NCBI RefSeq assembly: GCF_004210375.1
Contig: NC_134825.1
Location: forward strand, 65,711,558 to 65,775,557
Reading direction: 5' to 3'
From: Tachypleus tridentatus
Taxonomy: Eukaryota > Arthropoda > Merostomata > Xiphosura > Limulidae
DNA length: 64,000 nucleotides
Within the stretch, counting starts at the first letter, position 1. Every line of letters begins with the position of its first letter. The position numbers were made by a program, and so were the translations under genes. Of this stretch, positions 1 to 14,300 are shown piece by piece. Below the pieces are notes generated by a model. The model worked only from the letters and a program-made list of their open reading frames with translations, searched no databases and was not told where the DNA came from.

Positions 1-1726
1 CTGTTTATATAGACAGGATGAATAGTTGGTTCACAATACTGCCTGGAATGCATCTTAATTTATGTTTACTTTCTTGGTCAAACGTCACTATGTAAATTCA
101 CTTATGCATACACCAAATGTGCAGAGTTTTTTTTCATATTACATGTATCTATGTCACACGTGGAATTTTATTAAATTGTATTTATTGCTCCTTGAAGCAT
201 TTGAAAATAGCATAAAACGCCTCAAAATTTCACAAATGATTCATTCCTTCTCTTTAAAGAAATGTTGAGCATCAATAAAAATTTCAACACTAAGCCTGCA
301 CATTTGTACCTTCTTTTATTGTATTAAAAACGATTACAATAGCCCCTCTAATTATATTTTACTCCAAATTATATTATATCTTTGACCTTAGTACCGACCA
401 CATAATTAATTTCAATATTATTGATACTTACCATGATTACCAAGTAATCATTTTATATTTAATTTAAACATCATTATTTATAGTAATTCTTTACTTCGTT
501 ATTCAATGCCAAAAAAAAATAACTTTAACAAAACAATCATTTATTTGAGGCTTTAACATACAAATACAAAATATCAGTATCATTACTTAGTAACTCATAC
601 GCATATCATTAACATTAGACCCTTACTCATAATAAATGATAAAATCCATATTAGAAAAATTAGAATAAAATGAAATACTTCTCTAGAAACCCTATTTAGC
701 TTATATATTTATGAACTCGTAATAAACATATTTAAATATACTGTATGCAATTAATATTAAAATACTAATTTATATTATCTTAGTACTCAATATTTTTACA
801 TCTAAATCTTTACTCATAAACTATGTCAATGAATTACAAAGACATTGTTAATATTCCAGTACCTTGTAATATGATTTTGGTTCATGTTTCTAGGTCATTA
901 TTTTAATATGTTTATGACCAATTTTGAGTTGTTTCAAGTTTACATTAATTCACTGCACACACTTTGCATCTACACTGGTTTACTTCACGGATTCCAGTTC
1001 CCGTCATCACGTTATCTTCGAAAATAATTTTCTCGTCCATCTTTCTTATGTTGATTAAATCAATCCTATTTGTTTTGCCTATTACTTTTGAACTATAATA
1101 ATTGCATCTTATAATTCACTAGCTTAATTTATTCATTAAACTAGCCTAATTTTATCATCAGTCTGTACAATATGTCCATCTCCCATTAGACGGTTCACAA
1201 TCGTTCATTTCGACCATTTCAGTAAGTCTCTGAATATGACAGCTCTCTTTTACTTTTGAATTTGCATAATCCACCTAATCTCATCAACCTAATAAAAGCC
1301 AATTTAATCAAATGCTTTATGAAATAGCATGCTTATTAATACAATTATTAACCAGAGAGTTTTCAGTACTGAATTCGATAACTTCCACTTATCTAACCTG
1401 TACCTTTCAGTTGTAGTTTGTAAGCGACTACATTATTAACGTAATTAAAAACAGAAAATTAATTCTATATAAAATAATTGGAAAGAAAATTAAATACTCT
1501 TAATTGTCAAAACTTTGACTGGAAGAAATACGATGGAAAAATGTTTGCAAACAGACTGGCAATTTACAATTTTCAATCATAACCAATCGCTGATTTAGTC
1601 TTGATTTTAGTTCCGAATATTATGATGAGTCAACAAAGCTTATCTAGTGAGTGTGTGTGTGTACAGTAGCATTTACTATAGTTATTAGTTGATGAGGCTG
1701 ACTTTACTTTCTCAGTACATATTTCT
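1..1726. other. AT-rich upstream/non-coding stretch
   Basis: Very AT-rich, with stops in all frames and only short spurious open frames. Nothing recognisable. It could be intergenic or part of a 5'-UTR intron of the downstream gene. Confidence 0.6.
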
Positions 1727-1739
1727 ATCCTCGCCAATT

Positions 1740-2021
1740 TGGCCCGGCATGGCCAAGGGTGTTAAGGTGTGCGACTCGTAATCTAAGGGTTGCGGGTTCG
1801 CATCCCCGTCGCGCCAAACATGCTCGCTCTTTCAGCCGTGGGGGCGTTATAATGTTACGGTCAATTCCACTATTCGTTGGTAAAAGAGTAGCCCAAGAGT
1901 CGGCGGTGGGTGGTGATGACTAACTGCCTTCCCGCTAGTCTTACACTGCTAAATTAAGGACGGCTAACACAGATATCCCTCGAATAGCTTTGTGCGAAAT
2001 TCAAAAAACAAATAAACAAAC
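1740..2021 (+). mobile_element. tRNA-derived SINE, full length (family 1)
   Basis: The head looks like a tRNA, with an A-box-like GGCCAAGGGTGTTAAGG and a clear B-box-like GGTTCGCATCCC. A roughly 200-base body follows and the tail is CAAAAAACAAATAAACAAAC. A perfect 13-base target-site duplication, ATCCTCGCCAATT, flanks it (1727-1739 and 2022-2034). The perfect flanks indicate a recent insertion relative to the other elements here. A second, inverted copy lies at 4470-4735. Confidence 0.92.
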
Positions 2022-2034
2022 ATCCTCGCCAATT

Positions 2035-4141
2035 CACTCAAGACAGTGTTCCAAACTGCTTAAATTTCGCATCATATAGTTGAATCAGTAACATCAGACA
2101 TTCCCAGAGAAACTAAGGTTTGTCATCTTCATATTAACACAAGGGAAGTCAAAACAATGAGATTACGTTTGACTAAATGTTGAAGGATATTGCTCTCTAT
2201 ATTGAAGCAGTAACAAAGCTAACAAATATGTCCAAAAGGAAAGTCTTCAAGATCTAATTGGAATTTAAATAACTGAAAAAATTAACAGTTTTCAGTGAGA
2301 ATGCTAACATAAAACAGCTAATTTTAGAAAAAAAATTTAATAGATACAGCAGACGAACTGTGAAGAGCAATAGGCACACAATAGCTATCCAAATCACTAA
2401 CTGTTCAACTATAAATGGAAAACAAGTATTTCCACATGTATACTACACCAGAAACTACACAGCAGCAGTTTCAGTAAGGGAATACCTCTTCACAAGTGTC
2501 AATTATTTCTACAAGGAATTCAAACACAACCTGCTGTGGTACTATGAACCCTTTAGAGAAAATCTGTGGCCTGACACACTATTTTAACTCTTCTTTTTTC
2601 TAACAAATAGAAACTTTTAGGTAGAGTTAAATACTATTGAAGCTTTGTACTTCCCGTGTATCACAAAACAAAAAACAAAAATGTGATTGGAAGTAAAACA
2701 ATTACCTGGATGATGTTTAACTGTCATGGTTTGAAACCAATGAATCTGCGGTATGTAGGCACATCATGTACGAATTTTCAAAATTTTTTCATTTATTGTG
2801 ATTATGTGCAGTTTTTACACAAAAACGTAGCCCATTAACTATTGAGTCAGCTTTGTTTCAGTTATTTTTGTTGTCATTCTGTAATAGAAAATACTTGCTT
2901 TGCCCACATTGTGTAAGCAAGTGAACAAAAGCATTATTCTTTGCTAATTCTATAGATCACATTTAGATGTTACGAATTTAACTCTATTGTATGAGAATGA
3001 TCAGTCGCAAGGTTAGTGCTAGTCTTTATGTGTAAATTTGATGCTTTCGCTTTAATAAGAAGCATTGGACTGACACATTTCTAATTGTTTACCAACACAA
3101 ATCAATCAATGAAATGATATCTGGAAGAAGAAGGAAAGCTGTTGGTTGATTTATAGATCCATAGTGAGCGACAGCCCCCTCCCTGCCTTTTGCTAGAATA
3201 CATACTGTGTTTTGTGCGTTGAAAATATCAATAAATATTAATTTTTACTTTATATAACGTGTCCAGCCAGTTTATTTTCTTATATATTATATGTTATAAA
3301 ACAGACCTATCTAACACTGGTACGAAAGTTTGTTTCACATGAGAATATCACAAACCCACTGGACAAACAGATGATTCATATGGAGTATTCAAGGATTATA
3401 ATTTATTAGGAGCACTTTTTTGTGTTTCACTTTCATCCAGATAGTGATAGTATGGTTCACTAAGCCTTATTTTATGGAATATCTAATACTATCTTGTGAA
3501 ACTGATGTCGCGTTGTTCGGCTGTTGTTTTTCTAACCAGGGGTTGTTAAACACATTATTTTGGACCATCTTATGATATTATAGCTATTGTGTGCGTATTT
3601 CTTAGAAAACTTACTCTTTAAGCAAAAATAATTTGTTCAAACTTGCCATGAGAATTGTTTTGTATAATGTTTATTTGAAAATTAATTTTAAAAATATAAA
3701 GAACATTGGCCACGTTATGAAGACTTACACTTTCCTTGTTTTTATTAATTTGTTAATAAAGTGTGTTCTTTATCTCAAAGTGAAATAATTGTGTTTAACC
3801 TCTGTTTGTTTTTTTAGTCACATTTAACTTAATTATCCTCTGCACAGAAAGTATTGTCTATATTCTTTACTTGATGGTTTCAATTTACCAAAAAATGTAA
3901 CATCTTCTTTGTTTGTTGTATGCAGAATAACTTCCAAAGTATCGCTGTATTGTATTTGCACATTCATATTATAACAGTAGGGAAACACAGCCAAACATTT
4001 TTTTTTTTTTTTAAATGGAGATAGCAAAAAGTCAGAGAACCGCAGAGCATAAATAATTATATTAAATTAGATTAATAAGTATGATGAAGCTAAATAGTCA
4101 CAGGGAACAGTGGTGACATTAAACTAATAAAGTTCATCTAC
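2035..4141. other. Non-coding stretch, nothing recognised
   Basis: AT-rich with no convincing gene. A 75-codon open frame near 2360-2587 has no recognisable similarity. Poly-T and poly-A runs are present, for example near 4000. Confidence 0.55.
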
Positions 4142-4265
4142 ACCTCTCAGGGGTACAGATGTATGTCTGCGGACTTACAACGCTAGAAACAACGTTTCGA
4201 TACCCGCGATGAACAGAGCACACGCATACAGCGCCACGTGTAGCTTTGTGCTTAATTACAAAAAA
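4142..4265 (+). mobile_element. tRNA-derived SINE (family 2), diverged copy
   Basis: This copy has a tRNA-like head with a B-box-like GTTTCGATACCC and a tail reading TGTAGCTTTGTGCTTAATTA. It resembles the copy at 4856-4986 (shared ACTTA-AA-GCTAGAAAC, GTTTCGATAC, GAGCAGAGCACA/GAACAGAGCACA). No clear target duplication was seen. Confidence 0.75.
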
Positions 4266-4469
4266 TATATATCTTTATATATTTTTGTGTACATTTGCTT
4301 TCTTAATTTAATTTATTGTATATTGTATATACTTAATTACAAACAAAAAATTCATCTGAACACATTTTTGTGTACCTTTGCTTTCCTAATTTAATTTATT
4401 GTACGTTCTTAACAAAACAGGTAACATTTTACTTCTGATGAATGTTAATTAAAATCGTAAGTAATATTG

Positions 4470-4735
4470 GTTTGGAATTTCTTGCAAAGCTACACGAGAG
4501 CTAACTGCGTTAGCCGTCCCTTATTTAGCAGTGTAAGACTAGAGGAAAGGCAGCTAGTCATAACCACCCACCGCCAACTCTTGAGCTACTCTTTTACCAA
4601 AGAATAGTGAGGTTGACCGTCACATTATAAAACCCCCACAGCTAAAAAGACGAGCATGTTTGGTGTGACACGGATTCGAACCCGCGACCCTCAGATTACG
4701 AGTCGAGTGCCTTAATCACCTGGCCATGCTGGGCC
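4470..4735 (-). mobile_element. tRNA-derived SINE (family 1), inverted copy
   Basis: This is the reverse complement of the element at 1740-2021. It contains GATTCGAACCCGCGACCCTC (B-box complement), the conserved body around TTTAGCAGTGTAAGACTAGA, and GGCCATGCTGGGCC at the head end. It is more diverged than the first copy, and the A-rich tail is nearly lost. Confidence 0.9.
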
Positions 4736-4855
4736 GTAGGTCATTTTGAAAAGCTATAATCTGTTTTCTTAAAATCTCTTGCGAAACAGTTTTTCAATTA
4801 TAATAATTAATAAAAAAAATCAGTCTTACATACCTTTGAAATATAGCCAGTTGCC

Positions 4856-4986
4856 TTTCCTCCCCAGTGGCAGAGTGGCATGTCCACTGACTTAAACTGC
4901 TAGAAACCGGGTTTCGATACTCGTAATGAGCAGAGCACAGATAACCTTTTGTATAGCTTTGTGCATAACAAAACAAACAAACAAAT
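4856..4986 (+). mobile_element. tRNA-derived SINE (family 2)
   Basis: The head has CCCAGTGGCAGAGTGGCATG and a B-box-like GGGTTTCGATAC. The tail is GAGCAGAGCACAGATAACC, then TATAGCTTTGTGCATAA and a CAAACAAACAAA run. Same family as 4142-4265. Confidence 0.82.
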
Positions 4987-5238
4987 ATGTAGCCCGTTAT
5001 TGTTTATTTGTATATTTTTATGCTGATCTGTTTTCAAAACTTTCCAAACATATCAAAACATAAATTATTTATTTTAGTTTTTGTACACTAGGTGATAGCT
5101 TAGTAGTAGTACAGGTGACAAATGGCGATGTATTGTTTAAGTTTTATTTCTATTCAAAGTTATAGGAATTTGTGTGTGGAGGTCCATGTTTTGAATTAGT
5201 TTTTAATTTTTTTTGAAATTCATTCCTGTTATTATAGT

Positions 5239-5361
5239 ATGTCTACCGTGATGGTTTCACCAATTGGAAGTGTACCAGTTATAGAAACAGTTGCAACTTT
5301 AGAGGCTAGCGATGAAAGTAAAGACAGGATCTTAAGAAGTATTCAACTTGCTGTTAGAGAG
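5239..5361 (+). CDS. PLEKHM2: PLEKHM2 exon 1 (coding part), start codon and residues 1-41
   Basis: The exon opens with ATG at 5239, directly after a splice-acceptor-like TATTATAG ending at 5237. The 5' UTR therefore probably begins in an upstream exon that I cannot place. A second in-frame ATG four codons on (MSTVM) could also serve. The segment ESKDRILRSIQLAVRE matches the vertebrate N-terminus, where the KDRIL motif precedes the RUN domain. The exon ends in GAG before gtaatg, phase 0. Confidence 0.88.
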
Positions 5362-8300
5362 GTAATGCTTTTCTAGTCTTTCAGTTTAAACATATAATTT
5401 AGTAATTAGTTGTTTGATCGTTTTTGTTTTGAAACCGTTAAGGTTGTGAAATAAGGTGTTAATAACAGCATTGCTTTTTAGTATCTGACTTTAAGAATAC
5501 TGGCAAAAGATAAATGATTGTTAACTGCATAAAAATATTCATAATTGTCCAGACAGTGTATTTCAAAATTTGTCTGTTCAAAAGCTTTATGCAAGGAGCT
5601 ACTAAAGTACTGAAAAAGGTTATTTCTAAAACTAGTACGTAAAAAAAAAAATTAATAAGTCACAGACATTTTTAATTTGGGTAACTATTAATTGTTAAGT
5701 GTTTATATGAAGTTCATAAAGAGTATTCAATTTGCTCAGAAAAACAATGAAATGTGTATATGATGTCTAGCACTTATTAGCATCAGCAATTTGTTCACTT
5801 TTTAAATTCAACAAAAGTCAGGTTTGGAATGCTGATAGCGATGTTGCACATAGCCAAAACATTGTGAACATTCACTATTGAAATTTGAATAATAAAACAA
5901 GTCTGGGGTTTCATGCTTAAAATAAAATTGCTTATGTCAAAAAATTATTTTATGTTGAATGATGCAGTATGAGAAGTATTTATTAGTGGGATATTGAAGT
6001 AAAAGTAACACAAATATATATATAAGAATGCAAGAGTTCTTCTCTACAGATATATGTACCTTATTATTTAATTATCTCTTAAGATTCACAAGCTAAATAG
6101 TGCATTATAAATTTTCTCTTTTGTAATTTACAATGTGTGACAGTAAATGTTTTGGACATAGGAACCTGTGGCTTATTTGTAGTAAACATTTCTGTTTATT
6201 TTTCAGTTAATGTTAAATGCTGATCAAATTTATCATTTAATTTCACATGGAAACAGCTATTCAAGTATCAGTATAAGCTTTTACATACCAAATGTGTGAC
6301 TGCCAGCTCTTATGTTATATGCAAGTGATAATGTGTGCATTACCACTAATGTAGTTATCGTATTTGTCATCACCAACTTTTTTGTTTTACCTTCATTTAC
6401 TGAATTTTATGAATCAAACTATGTAAATAAATACATTGAATACCTTTTTCATTCCTTCTGTTCTTTCTATTTTTTAATATAGAAACATATCAAGTCATTT
6501 AATACTTACAACACTTGTTACTTCATTTTCATTTTTTTAATTTTAGTGTTATCTGTGGTTACTACAGTGTTTTCTTTGTGAATATGATAAGCATATATTA
6601 GTACTTATGAATAGTTATTTTGTTTTGTCTACTTTTATTTCCTTTCACAGACCTAATTCTGTAAATAAATATTTCTAAGAAGATGTGAATGTGATGCTTA
6701 AAATTTTAACTGGTATATACGACAGACAAGTGACAAACAGTTTTACTTTGAGTTCAGTAATGTTTATGAGAGCAAATGCTTATACAGCTTAAATAATGTA
6801 GCAGACTTCATGTATATACTTACGTATTTATAAACAGTGTTTCTCACATTTGGAACCATCTTCTAGGGTTGTGGTTCTTAACCTGTGTACAATCAACCCC
6901 CAGGGGTTTGGCAGAGGTCAAGACATACACACTGCGTGTGTGTCCATTCCGTTCATCCCACTCATATGATTCGTGACATCGTGCTCCACTTGGCCATCAT
7001 TGGCTGCGGCTGATCACGTCACATCACTTGGCCTTAATATCTGTGCTGCAGGGAACTTTGTGCACTTAGCAGTCGACTTGTGACTATAGTAATTGTGCGT
7101 CATTTGTGATTTTTTTCCTAATCTTTCAATCCCTTCATACTAACTATATCGAGCAAAAACAAAGTGGTCAGACAAATACCACAATATGGATTCACGTGTA
7201 TAACGGAACATGATGGTAGTCAGCGTCTTCAATGCATTATTTGTAATGCCAAGTTGAGTAATTCTAGTCTAGCACCAGTAAAACTAAGAGAACACTCCGT
7301 AAAGCTGCATGGAAATGGGAAATACAAGAACACAACACTTGCTGAATTCAAGGTAAAGAGAGCCAGGTTCAATGAAAAGGCTACTTTGCCTGTTCTTGGC
7401 TTTGTACCCATCAACAAACTGATCCTCACAGCATCGAAGATGTGTCTGAAATCAGAGACATTTCTGTACCCAGGGAACTGAAGCAAGCAATTACCATGCA
7501 CTTAGATGAGCTCGCAAAGTCTCTCGATGGATACTTCCCCATCAGAGACTCATATCCAGCATGGGTGAGACAGCCATTCACGTTTAGTGTTGCGACAACA
7601 GATGTCAATGAAGAATATCTCAACGAAATCATTGAACTTCAGCAGAGCCAGGTTCAATAGCAACTTTTCAAAACAACAACGCTCTCGACGTTTTGGTGTC
7701 ACGAAATTGTAGCGTACCCTCTTATTGCTAAGAAAGCCCTTGAGATACTCATACCGTTTGTTACAATGTATCTTTGTGAGCAATCCTTTTCGAGGATGGT
7801 AGACATAAAAATGAAGAAAAGGAATAGACTTTGTTGCAAAAATGATATGAGAATGGCACTTGCAAAAGGTGAAGCCGTGCATTTCTGAACTTGTCTCTGA
7901 AAGGCAATAGCAAAAGTCACATTGATTTGCAGTAAATATTCATTGAGTTATGTTTTTGTTTTTGTGTGAAATTCATGTTTTTTTGGTTTTGTTCTTTGAA
8001 CACAATGATATTGTGTGCAACTGATGCATGGTTCATTTTGTGCACTAATAAAATATCTACTTATGTTTTGAATTTGAAAAAAATCTTATTTTATTTTTCC
8101 AATTACGAAGGGTTCAGTGAATTCAAGTATGAAACTTCCGGGGTTTAGTACCTCCAACAAGGTTAAGAACCACTGTTCTAGGAGGAAGATAGTAAAATTC
8201 ACCTTAGTTTGTAATGTTTGAAAATAAATTAGACTATGAGTAGAGAAACAAGTCAATGCAATTACCTGTAAATAACTACTTTGTTACCAATAGTTTATCA

Positions 8301-11300
8301 TATAACATGGAGCTGTATTAGAGAATGGAATCAAAATCAACATGATAGAATATATTTTTTAGTTTTTAGTCATTTTTTAATGGAATGCATGTAATTAGAT
8401 TTAATTTGTGAATATAAAGTAATCTTGTTTTTTAGGTGCTGAAGCACTGATAAGGGATTAATTTTACTTTCCTAGATAACTGTTTTCCTGTCAGTTCATT
8501 TTTGAATATATTATTTTGAATTATAGTTTAATATAATACTCTTGGGTGATGATTAAAATTTACTTTTAGTTAGGAATTAGATATAGTTTTATCATTTTAA
8601 TTAAGCTGCTTTTTTCTTTGTCATTGACTCTAGGGTTTTGTTATCATTCTTTATATATATATATATTGAATTTCATTGAATAAATTGTTCAGTATTACAT
8701 CACACTTTGTGATCCATATTGGCTCTACTTGCAATTCAATCTGTCATTGGATGGCAGTAATTGTGATGTAGTTTTTATTACAGTGATATCAAGTATTTAT
8801 AATTATCTATAATATATATGATTCTATTTATACAATTTATAAGGGTAATTCTAAAAATGTTGAGTGAAAGCAAAATTACTACATAATAATATATAAGTAA
8901 TGTTCAGTTTGATAATAATATTGTTGGTAAAATATATGTTTTTTTAAGGAATTAGGCCTAAATAATGGCATATTTAAATTTTCTAATAGTAATTTATTCT
9001 TTTTTTGAAAGATATATACTTGGATAGAAAAGTAATTACATGAGTAGGCTTAGTGAGAAAACATTTCATACAGAAGCACTTCAGATACTGAATATAGTAT
9101 TAAAATTTTTTTTTAAAGAAAATAATTTTATTCAAGCAATTTAATGCAGTATTTTTTCTGTGTTGTTCATATCTAAGACAGATACAATGCTATGTAAATC
9201 TTTCTGATTGCTGTGCAAAGTGTTTTTAGCAATTGCTGCTATGCAGAATTTTGGAACAAGTTATTTCCTGGTTTTTAATTTTATATATTTGTAGAAGGCC
9301 AAGTCAAAAAAACAAACATGTTTAGTATCTATGCAGCTGTTTCCAATCTTTTTTTAAATTATCATAAGACTTGTGAATGAAACATGAGATGAACATGGTT
9401 GATTCATTTTGCCTTTTTTTCTTTATTTGTAATAAATCCTGTGTCAGTTTGATGAAAATATGAAACAAATAAGACTATTTGATATGGACCCTTTGAAAAC
9501 AAGCAACAATTATGAAAAAAAAACAGTGCAAACTCTTTGTCAAAGAAGTCATTTAAAAAATAGAAGGAATTAATTGTGGACAGGATATTCTGTTTCAGTA
9601 TTGTGAAAAGTTTATTTGATTGTTATGTAGTTCAGGATGTTGTAAAAAGAATGCTTTTTTTCTATTCTGAGTTATCAGACATGAGGAACTATTAACCAGG
9701 TAAAAATAACTCGGAGATTCAAGGATAGAATTGGTGAAAAAAGTCTGTCAAGAGTTTACCCTGCTAGGTTTAGGCAAACATTTTGAGAAGGGGTGAAAGA
9801 ATAGAATAAGTAAATTATGGGAATATGTGTGTATTTGTAGGTAAATTGGTTACATTTAGAACTCAGGTTTAAAAGAAGAAAAGATCTATGTTTGTGTTTC
9901 CATAATAATGGTCTTCATTCAATTGTAAACAAGTTGTGAAGCAGTTTGTATGGGAAAGTGTTAAACAATATTTAGACTATTTAGTTTTCTTAAGAAAACA
10001 GATTAATGTTGTACCAATACAGGCTTCTTTCAATAAGTAATTCAATATGAAGGTATTGTATGTTGTTAGTATGGTTGGTATTGATATTACCAAGTTTTGA
10101 TGAAATGAATGTTATGAAGGTAGAACATTGAAAGGTTTTAAGGTTTTTTTTTAGAAATGTGAAAAGGTAAAATATGTGGGATTATTATTATGTTTTAAAG
10201 AAGTTGGCTAAAAGCTTAATAGTAAAATAGTGTCTGAGGTTGTCTGGAATATAGAAAATGTATTGAAATTCCTGAAAGTGAAAGGTACAATAACTTAGTG
10301 TATTTTATGAGTTTCCAGATTAGACTGTTGAAGCCAGTTATGATATTTACAGCTATTTTTCTGATTAATTTTATAGTAATTAACTTCATCACACTGCAAG
10401 GAAAAATTTCTTTAGATTGTGGGTGACTGTTTTCTCACTCATTTAATCTATAAGCACAGATGTAATTTGAGGGTTTTTTTTTTAATAATGGTGATCTTAT
10501 AATATAATTTATTAATATATTATTTTAGATCTTTCTTTTGTATTCTGCAAAGTCTTGTTAGAAATGTGTGGGAACATTTAAGTTCTGGCAAATAAACAAC
10601 TTTCACAATCTGTTGGAAATTATAAAAGATAATTATTGGAAAGCTACTTTACATATGGTACACTTTCATAATGTTCAAAGATGTTTGGTGCTTCAGTTAA
10701 ACTTGCTAAATAGCTCAGAGTTATTTCTGATTTTAAAAATTCTAGGCTTAGGAGAAGATGATATACACTCGTAAGATGAAGTACTTTATTGTGTTTTATT
10801 AAATACATAAAAGAAGCTAAGAAAGGATTTATTAAGGTCTTAATGTGGGGAAAATAAACATGGTGCAATTACTCAACTTTCATATATATTTATTTTACTG
10901 GTAAGGAAATGATAATTCATTCAGTTTCTTTGGAGCTAGAGAAAAATTATTCCTAGGTTTATCTTCAGTCTAACAAAGATGGTATTTTTAAACTCTTTTA
11001 CTGTAACTATATATTTTTATTTAATGTTCTTGTCATCACACAAATGTTTTTCATTTCTCATTGATTCATTTTTAACTAATCTTTCTAAGTATTTTCACTA
11101 TTTTACAGCATATTAAATATAAAAAAAATGTTTTGAAATTGAAAGCCAATTGTAATTATATTTTGAGTAAGCATACTGTATTTATTTTTTCCTCTTGGCT
11201 CTTTTAATACAACTGGATCAAAGTGTGCATGTATATCATGATCTTTTACAGTGTCACATTCAAAAGTTAATTAAATTACTTTATTTTCAATATTCGTCAA

Positions 11301-14300
11301 TAACTTGTCCTGAAAAATTTAGTTTATTATTTGAATTTTTATAGTGTTTAAGATTTAACATTTTGATTTCAAAAATTTAAAACTTATAACTTACTTAACC
11401 AAAAAATATCAATAAATTTGTTAAACCTGCCATAGAAACCCCTTCCTTTTTGTTTTATTTTCTATATTTTGTGCTAATAAGCTTCATGAGTCTGAAAAAC
11501 TTACTTGGGAAATAAAAATAAGAAAAAATAAGGTACAGAAGATATTTCTCAATTTTGTCTTCTTTACTTTGGAGATCAGTCATTTTCTCAACTGTCTGCA
11601 AGCTGTGAATGGTGATATAGGTGCAGGACATTGTGGGCTTGAGCACCTACATCTCACTTTCCTAATTTCTATATCTCTTATTTCTATTGCTATTCCTTTA
11701 TTTTATTTTTTCATGTGATACTGGCAAATGGATGTTAAGACTGATAATAATGTATCCCCACTGAAGTATGGGGTTTACTTTTGTAGTAACCTCTAAAACC
11801 TAGAGTACATTTTATATCCACATATTATAGCTTGCACCCTGGGATTCTTTCTATTATTGCAGTGTTTTTTAATTTTTTTGCTTGTTTTTGGTTATAAAAA
11901 CTAATATGATTAGTCAGAGGTTTGGATTTGCTGTTTTCAGTGCAGTTCTTCCTTTTGATTTTGTTTACTTAACTCTTTATCTGTATTAAGTTTCTCTTAA
12001 AATATATGTATGTACATGTATGTTTTCTTTTTCAGATTCATGATTTAGCCAGCAAAGCCAATCCTGACTTTATGTTGAATGGACAGTTACAAGAAGTGCA
12101 CTTCCTATGTGAGAGGTTGGACAAACTTTTTTTACATGGGTAAGATGCTAATTACAGTTTTTGTTATGTATAATGCATTTACGATGAAGCACATATAGCT
12201 TTACCTCCTTTATGGCTTTGTAACTATGATTCATAACCTCTTCTTACATACAACTTTTTATGGTACAGTACTGCTCTCTATATGCAAACTTTTTTCTATT
12301 AGTTTTACAGTTCCCACCTACAGTGGCTTCTTTTATCTCCATCTCAACAGGCATTCTAAGACCATACCAAGATTCTCAGATGGATGTTAGGTTGATGCAG
12401 GACCAGCCAACATAAATTGTCATTGAGTTGTAGTTCAAATGTCACATTCCCATCCTTGGCTTGACGTGAAGATGGTAGGCACGGCTGGATTAAGACCTTT
12501 ATAGATCCCAAGCACTGAAAACATTATGGTGCCCGATATATATGTAATTTAAAATAAATTGTACTAAACAGTAACATAAATATTTATCCTTCAAAATGAA
12601 ACAAAACTTAGATGAATGCTAAAATTCAAATAGCTTTTTTCTAGACTCTCTGCTAGCAAAATTCTGGATAATTTCATCAAAGCTGAGTCAATAAAGCATG
12701 TTTACTTCTGTACATGGTAGGGAAAGTGAATCAAGTCTGTTCTAGCACGTTGTTTTCTGAGGGTTTTTTTTTTTTCAGTTGAAAAAAAGAGCTTTCTGTG
12801 GAGCAGTTAGTAATCACTAGTGTTAGAAAAATACGTAGTGCAATACCTACATTTGGAAATGCACATCATATCCTGTTTAATACCATAAGCACACGTTTGA
12901 TCTGTCTGTTGGGTAGTTCATAACTGATGGTAGGGACCTTCCTCCTACCATGGTTCAGAAGACAAATTTTTGGTGCTGTCTGGTTTTTAGACTAGAATTG
13001 ACACACTATCTATAATCTTACTTGCTATAGCTACATTAAATATTTAGCACTTTCATTAGCCTGTTGCAGTTTTTGAGTCTGTGCTTAGTTTTTCTGATCC
13101 TCCTGATAACACTTACTTCAGTTATAGGAAAATAATATACCCTTATACAGATGAGGTGCAATCACCATCAGAAGAATCCCTGTACTGTTCCATAGTATAG
13201 GCTGTTGCATTTTGTTATTTCCCTTTGGACACACTTCTTGAAGGAAGCTCAGCCAGGTAGAAAAACTTACACCAACCTCTCCTTCACATTAATATAGGAT
13301 TCTAATTATATGTTAGTGGAGGTTGTGTATTGTATCGAAAGGTAACATTTTCCAACATTGAAAATATAGTTCAAATACAATACGTCCCTCCCCTTATGAG
13401 ATTAGGTATTCTCATTTATTACTGTCCTCTATTTGCCAACTTCTTATTGTGCATACCACAAGCCTTCTGCTCTCCTCCAATTGGAATAAAATTATTCTGA
13501 CACATCTCTTGTACAAATCATCATGCATCATGTATCTATGAATGGGAACATATATCTCTTACAAAAGGCATATGACAACTTTTATACTCTGCTACCAAAC
13601 TACCACTTTTCGTTTGGCAGATTTTGCACTTGGGCATCTTTTTTTTTCTTCTTTTTGTTCAGTGTTTTAGGGTGTATTTTTCTTAAAATGGTTATATTTA
13701 ATTTCACATTCTCTTTTTTTTTTTTTTTGACATCGTTTCAATTTACTTATCTTTATTCTGGTCACATTCCTTTATTTCAAATGCTTTTGTTGACTAATTC
13801 AATGTGCATTCCAAAGTTAATGTCATTACTTTGGGTGTAACACCATCAGCCAGCTTCAGGTTCTGAAAACCCAATGGGAGATTTGTTTATGTTTATTTGC
13901 AGGGAGATTAATGTCATATGGGTCAACCTTTTTTTTCAGACATTGCTTCCTTTCTTCCTAAGCCTATAGATCCTGGTTAGATTGATGAGAACTTTGATTG
14001 CATTTTCATCCTCCTGATTTTGCATACTGTCCCATAATTTCCGGAAGATTCTGTTTGACCATCAACGTTTTTACGTTGTTTGAACTTTATTTCTCAGGTA
14101 TGCAAGGTTTTATTCCTTGCTTCCATACCTTATCACCTGTGTCATTTGTTATTGCAAGACCATACTTCCTGACACTGTTTGGTGTTTCCCCCATCCCCAG
14201 AAATTTGGGTTCATGCTGACCGATTTGTCTCTCAGTTGGGCTGTGGTGTTAGTATGCTTTGTGTGCCCCGTGAGTTTCAGACCAGTTAACCCTCACCTTT

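Noticed and set aside
1741..1816. Possible tRNA gene
   Set aside because: The A- and B-box-like sequences belong to the head of a SINE with body, A-rich tail and target duplication. It does not fold as a proper cloverleaf by eye.
2360..2587. 75-codon open frame
   Set aside because: No recognisable similarity, no splice context, and the surrounding sequence is ordinary AT-rich non-coding DNA.
7164..7481. Domesticated BED-finger host gene
   Set aside because: The frame lacks an ATG, shifts within the conserved region and sits between intact hAT ends, so it is a transposon remnant.
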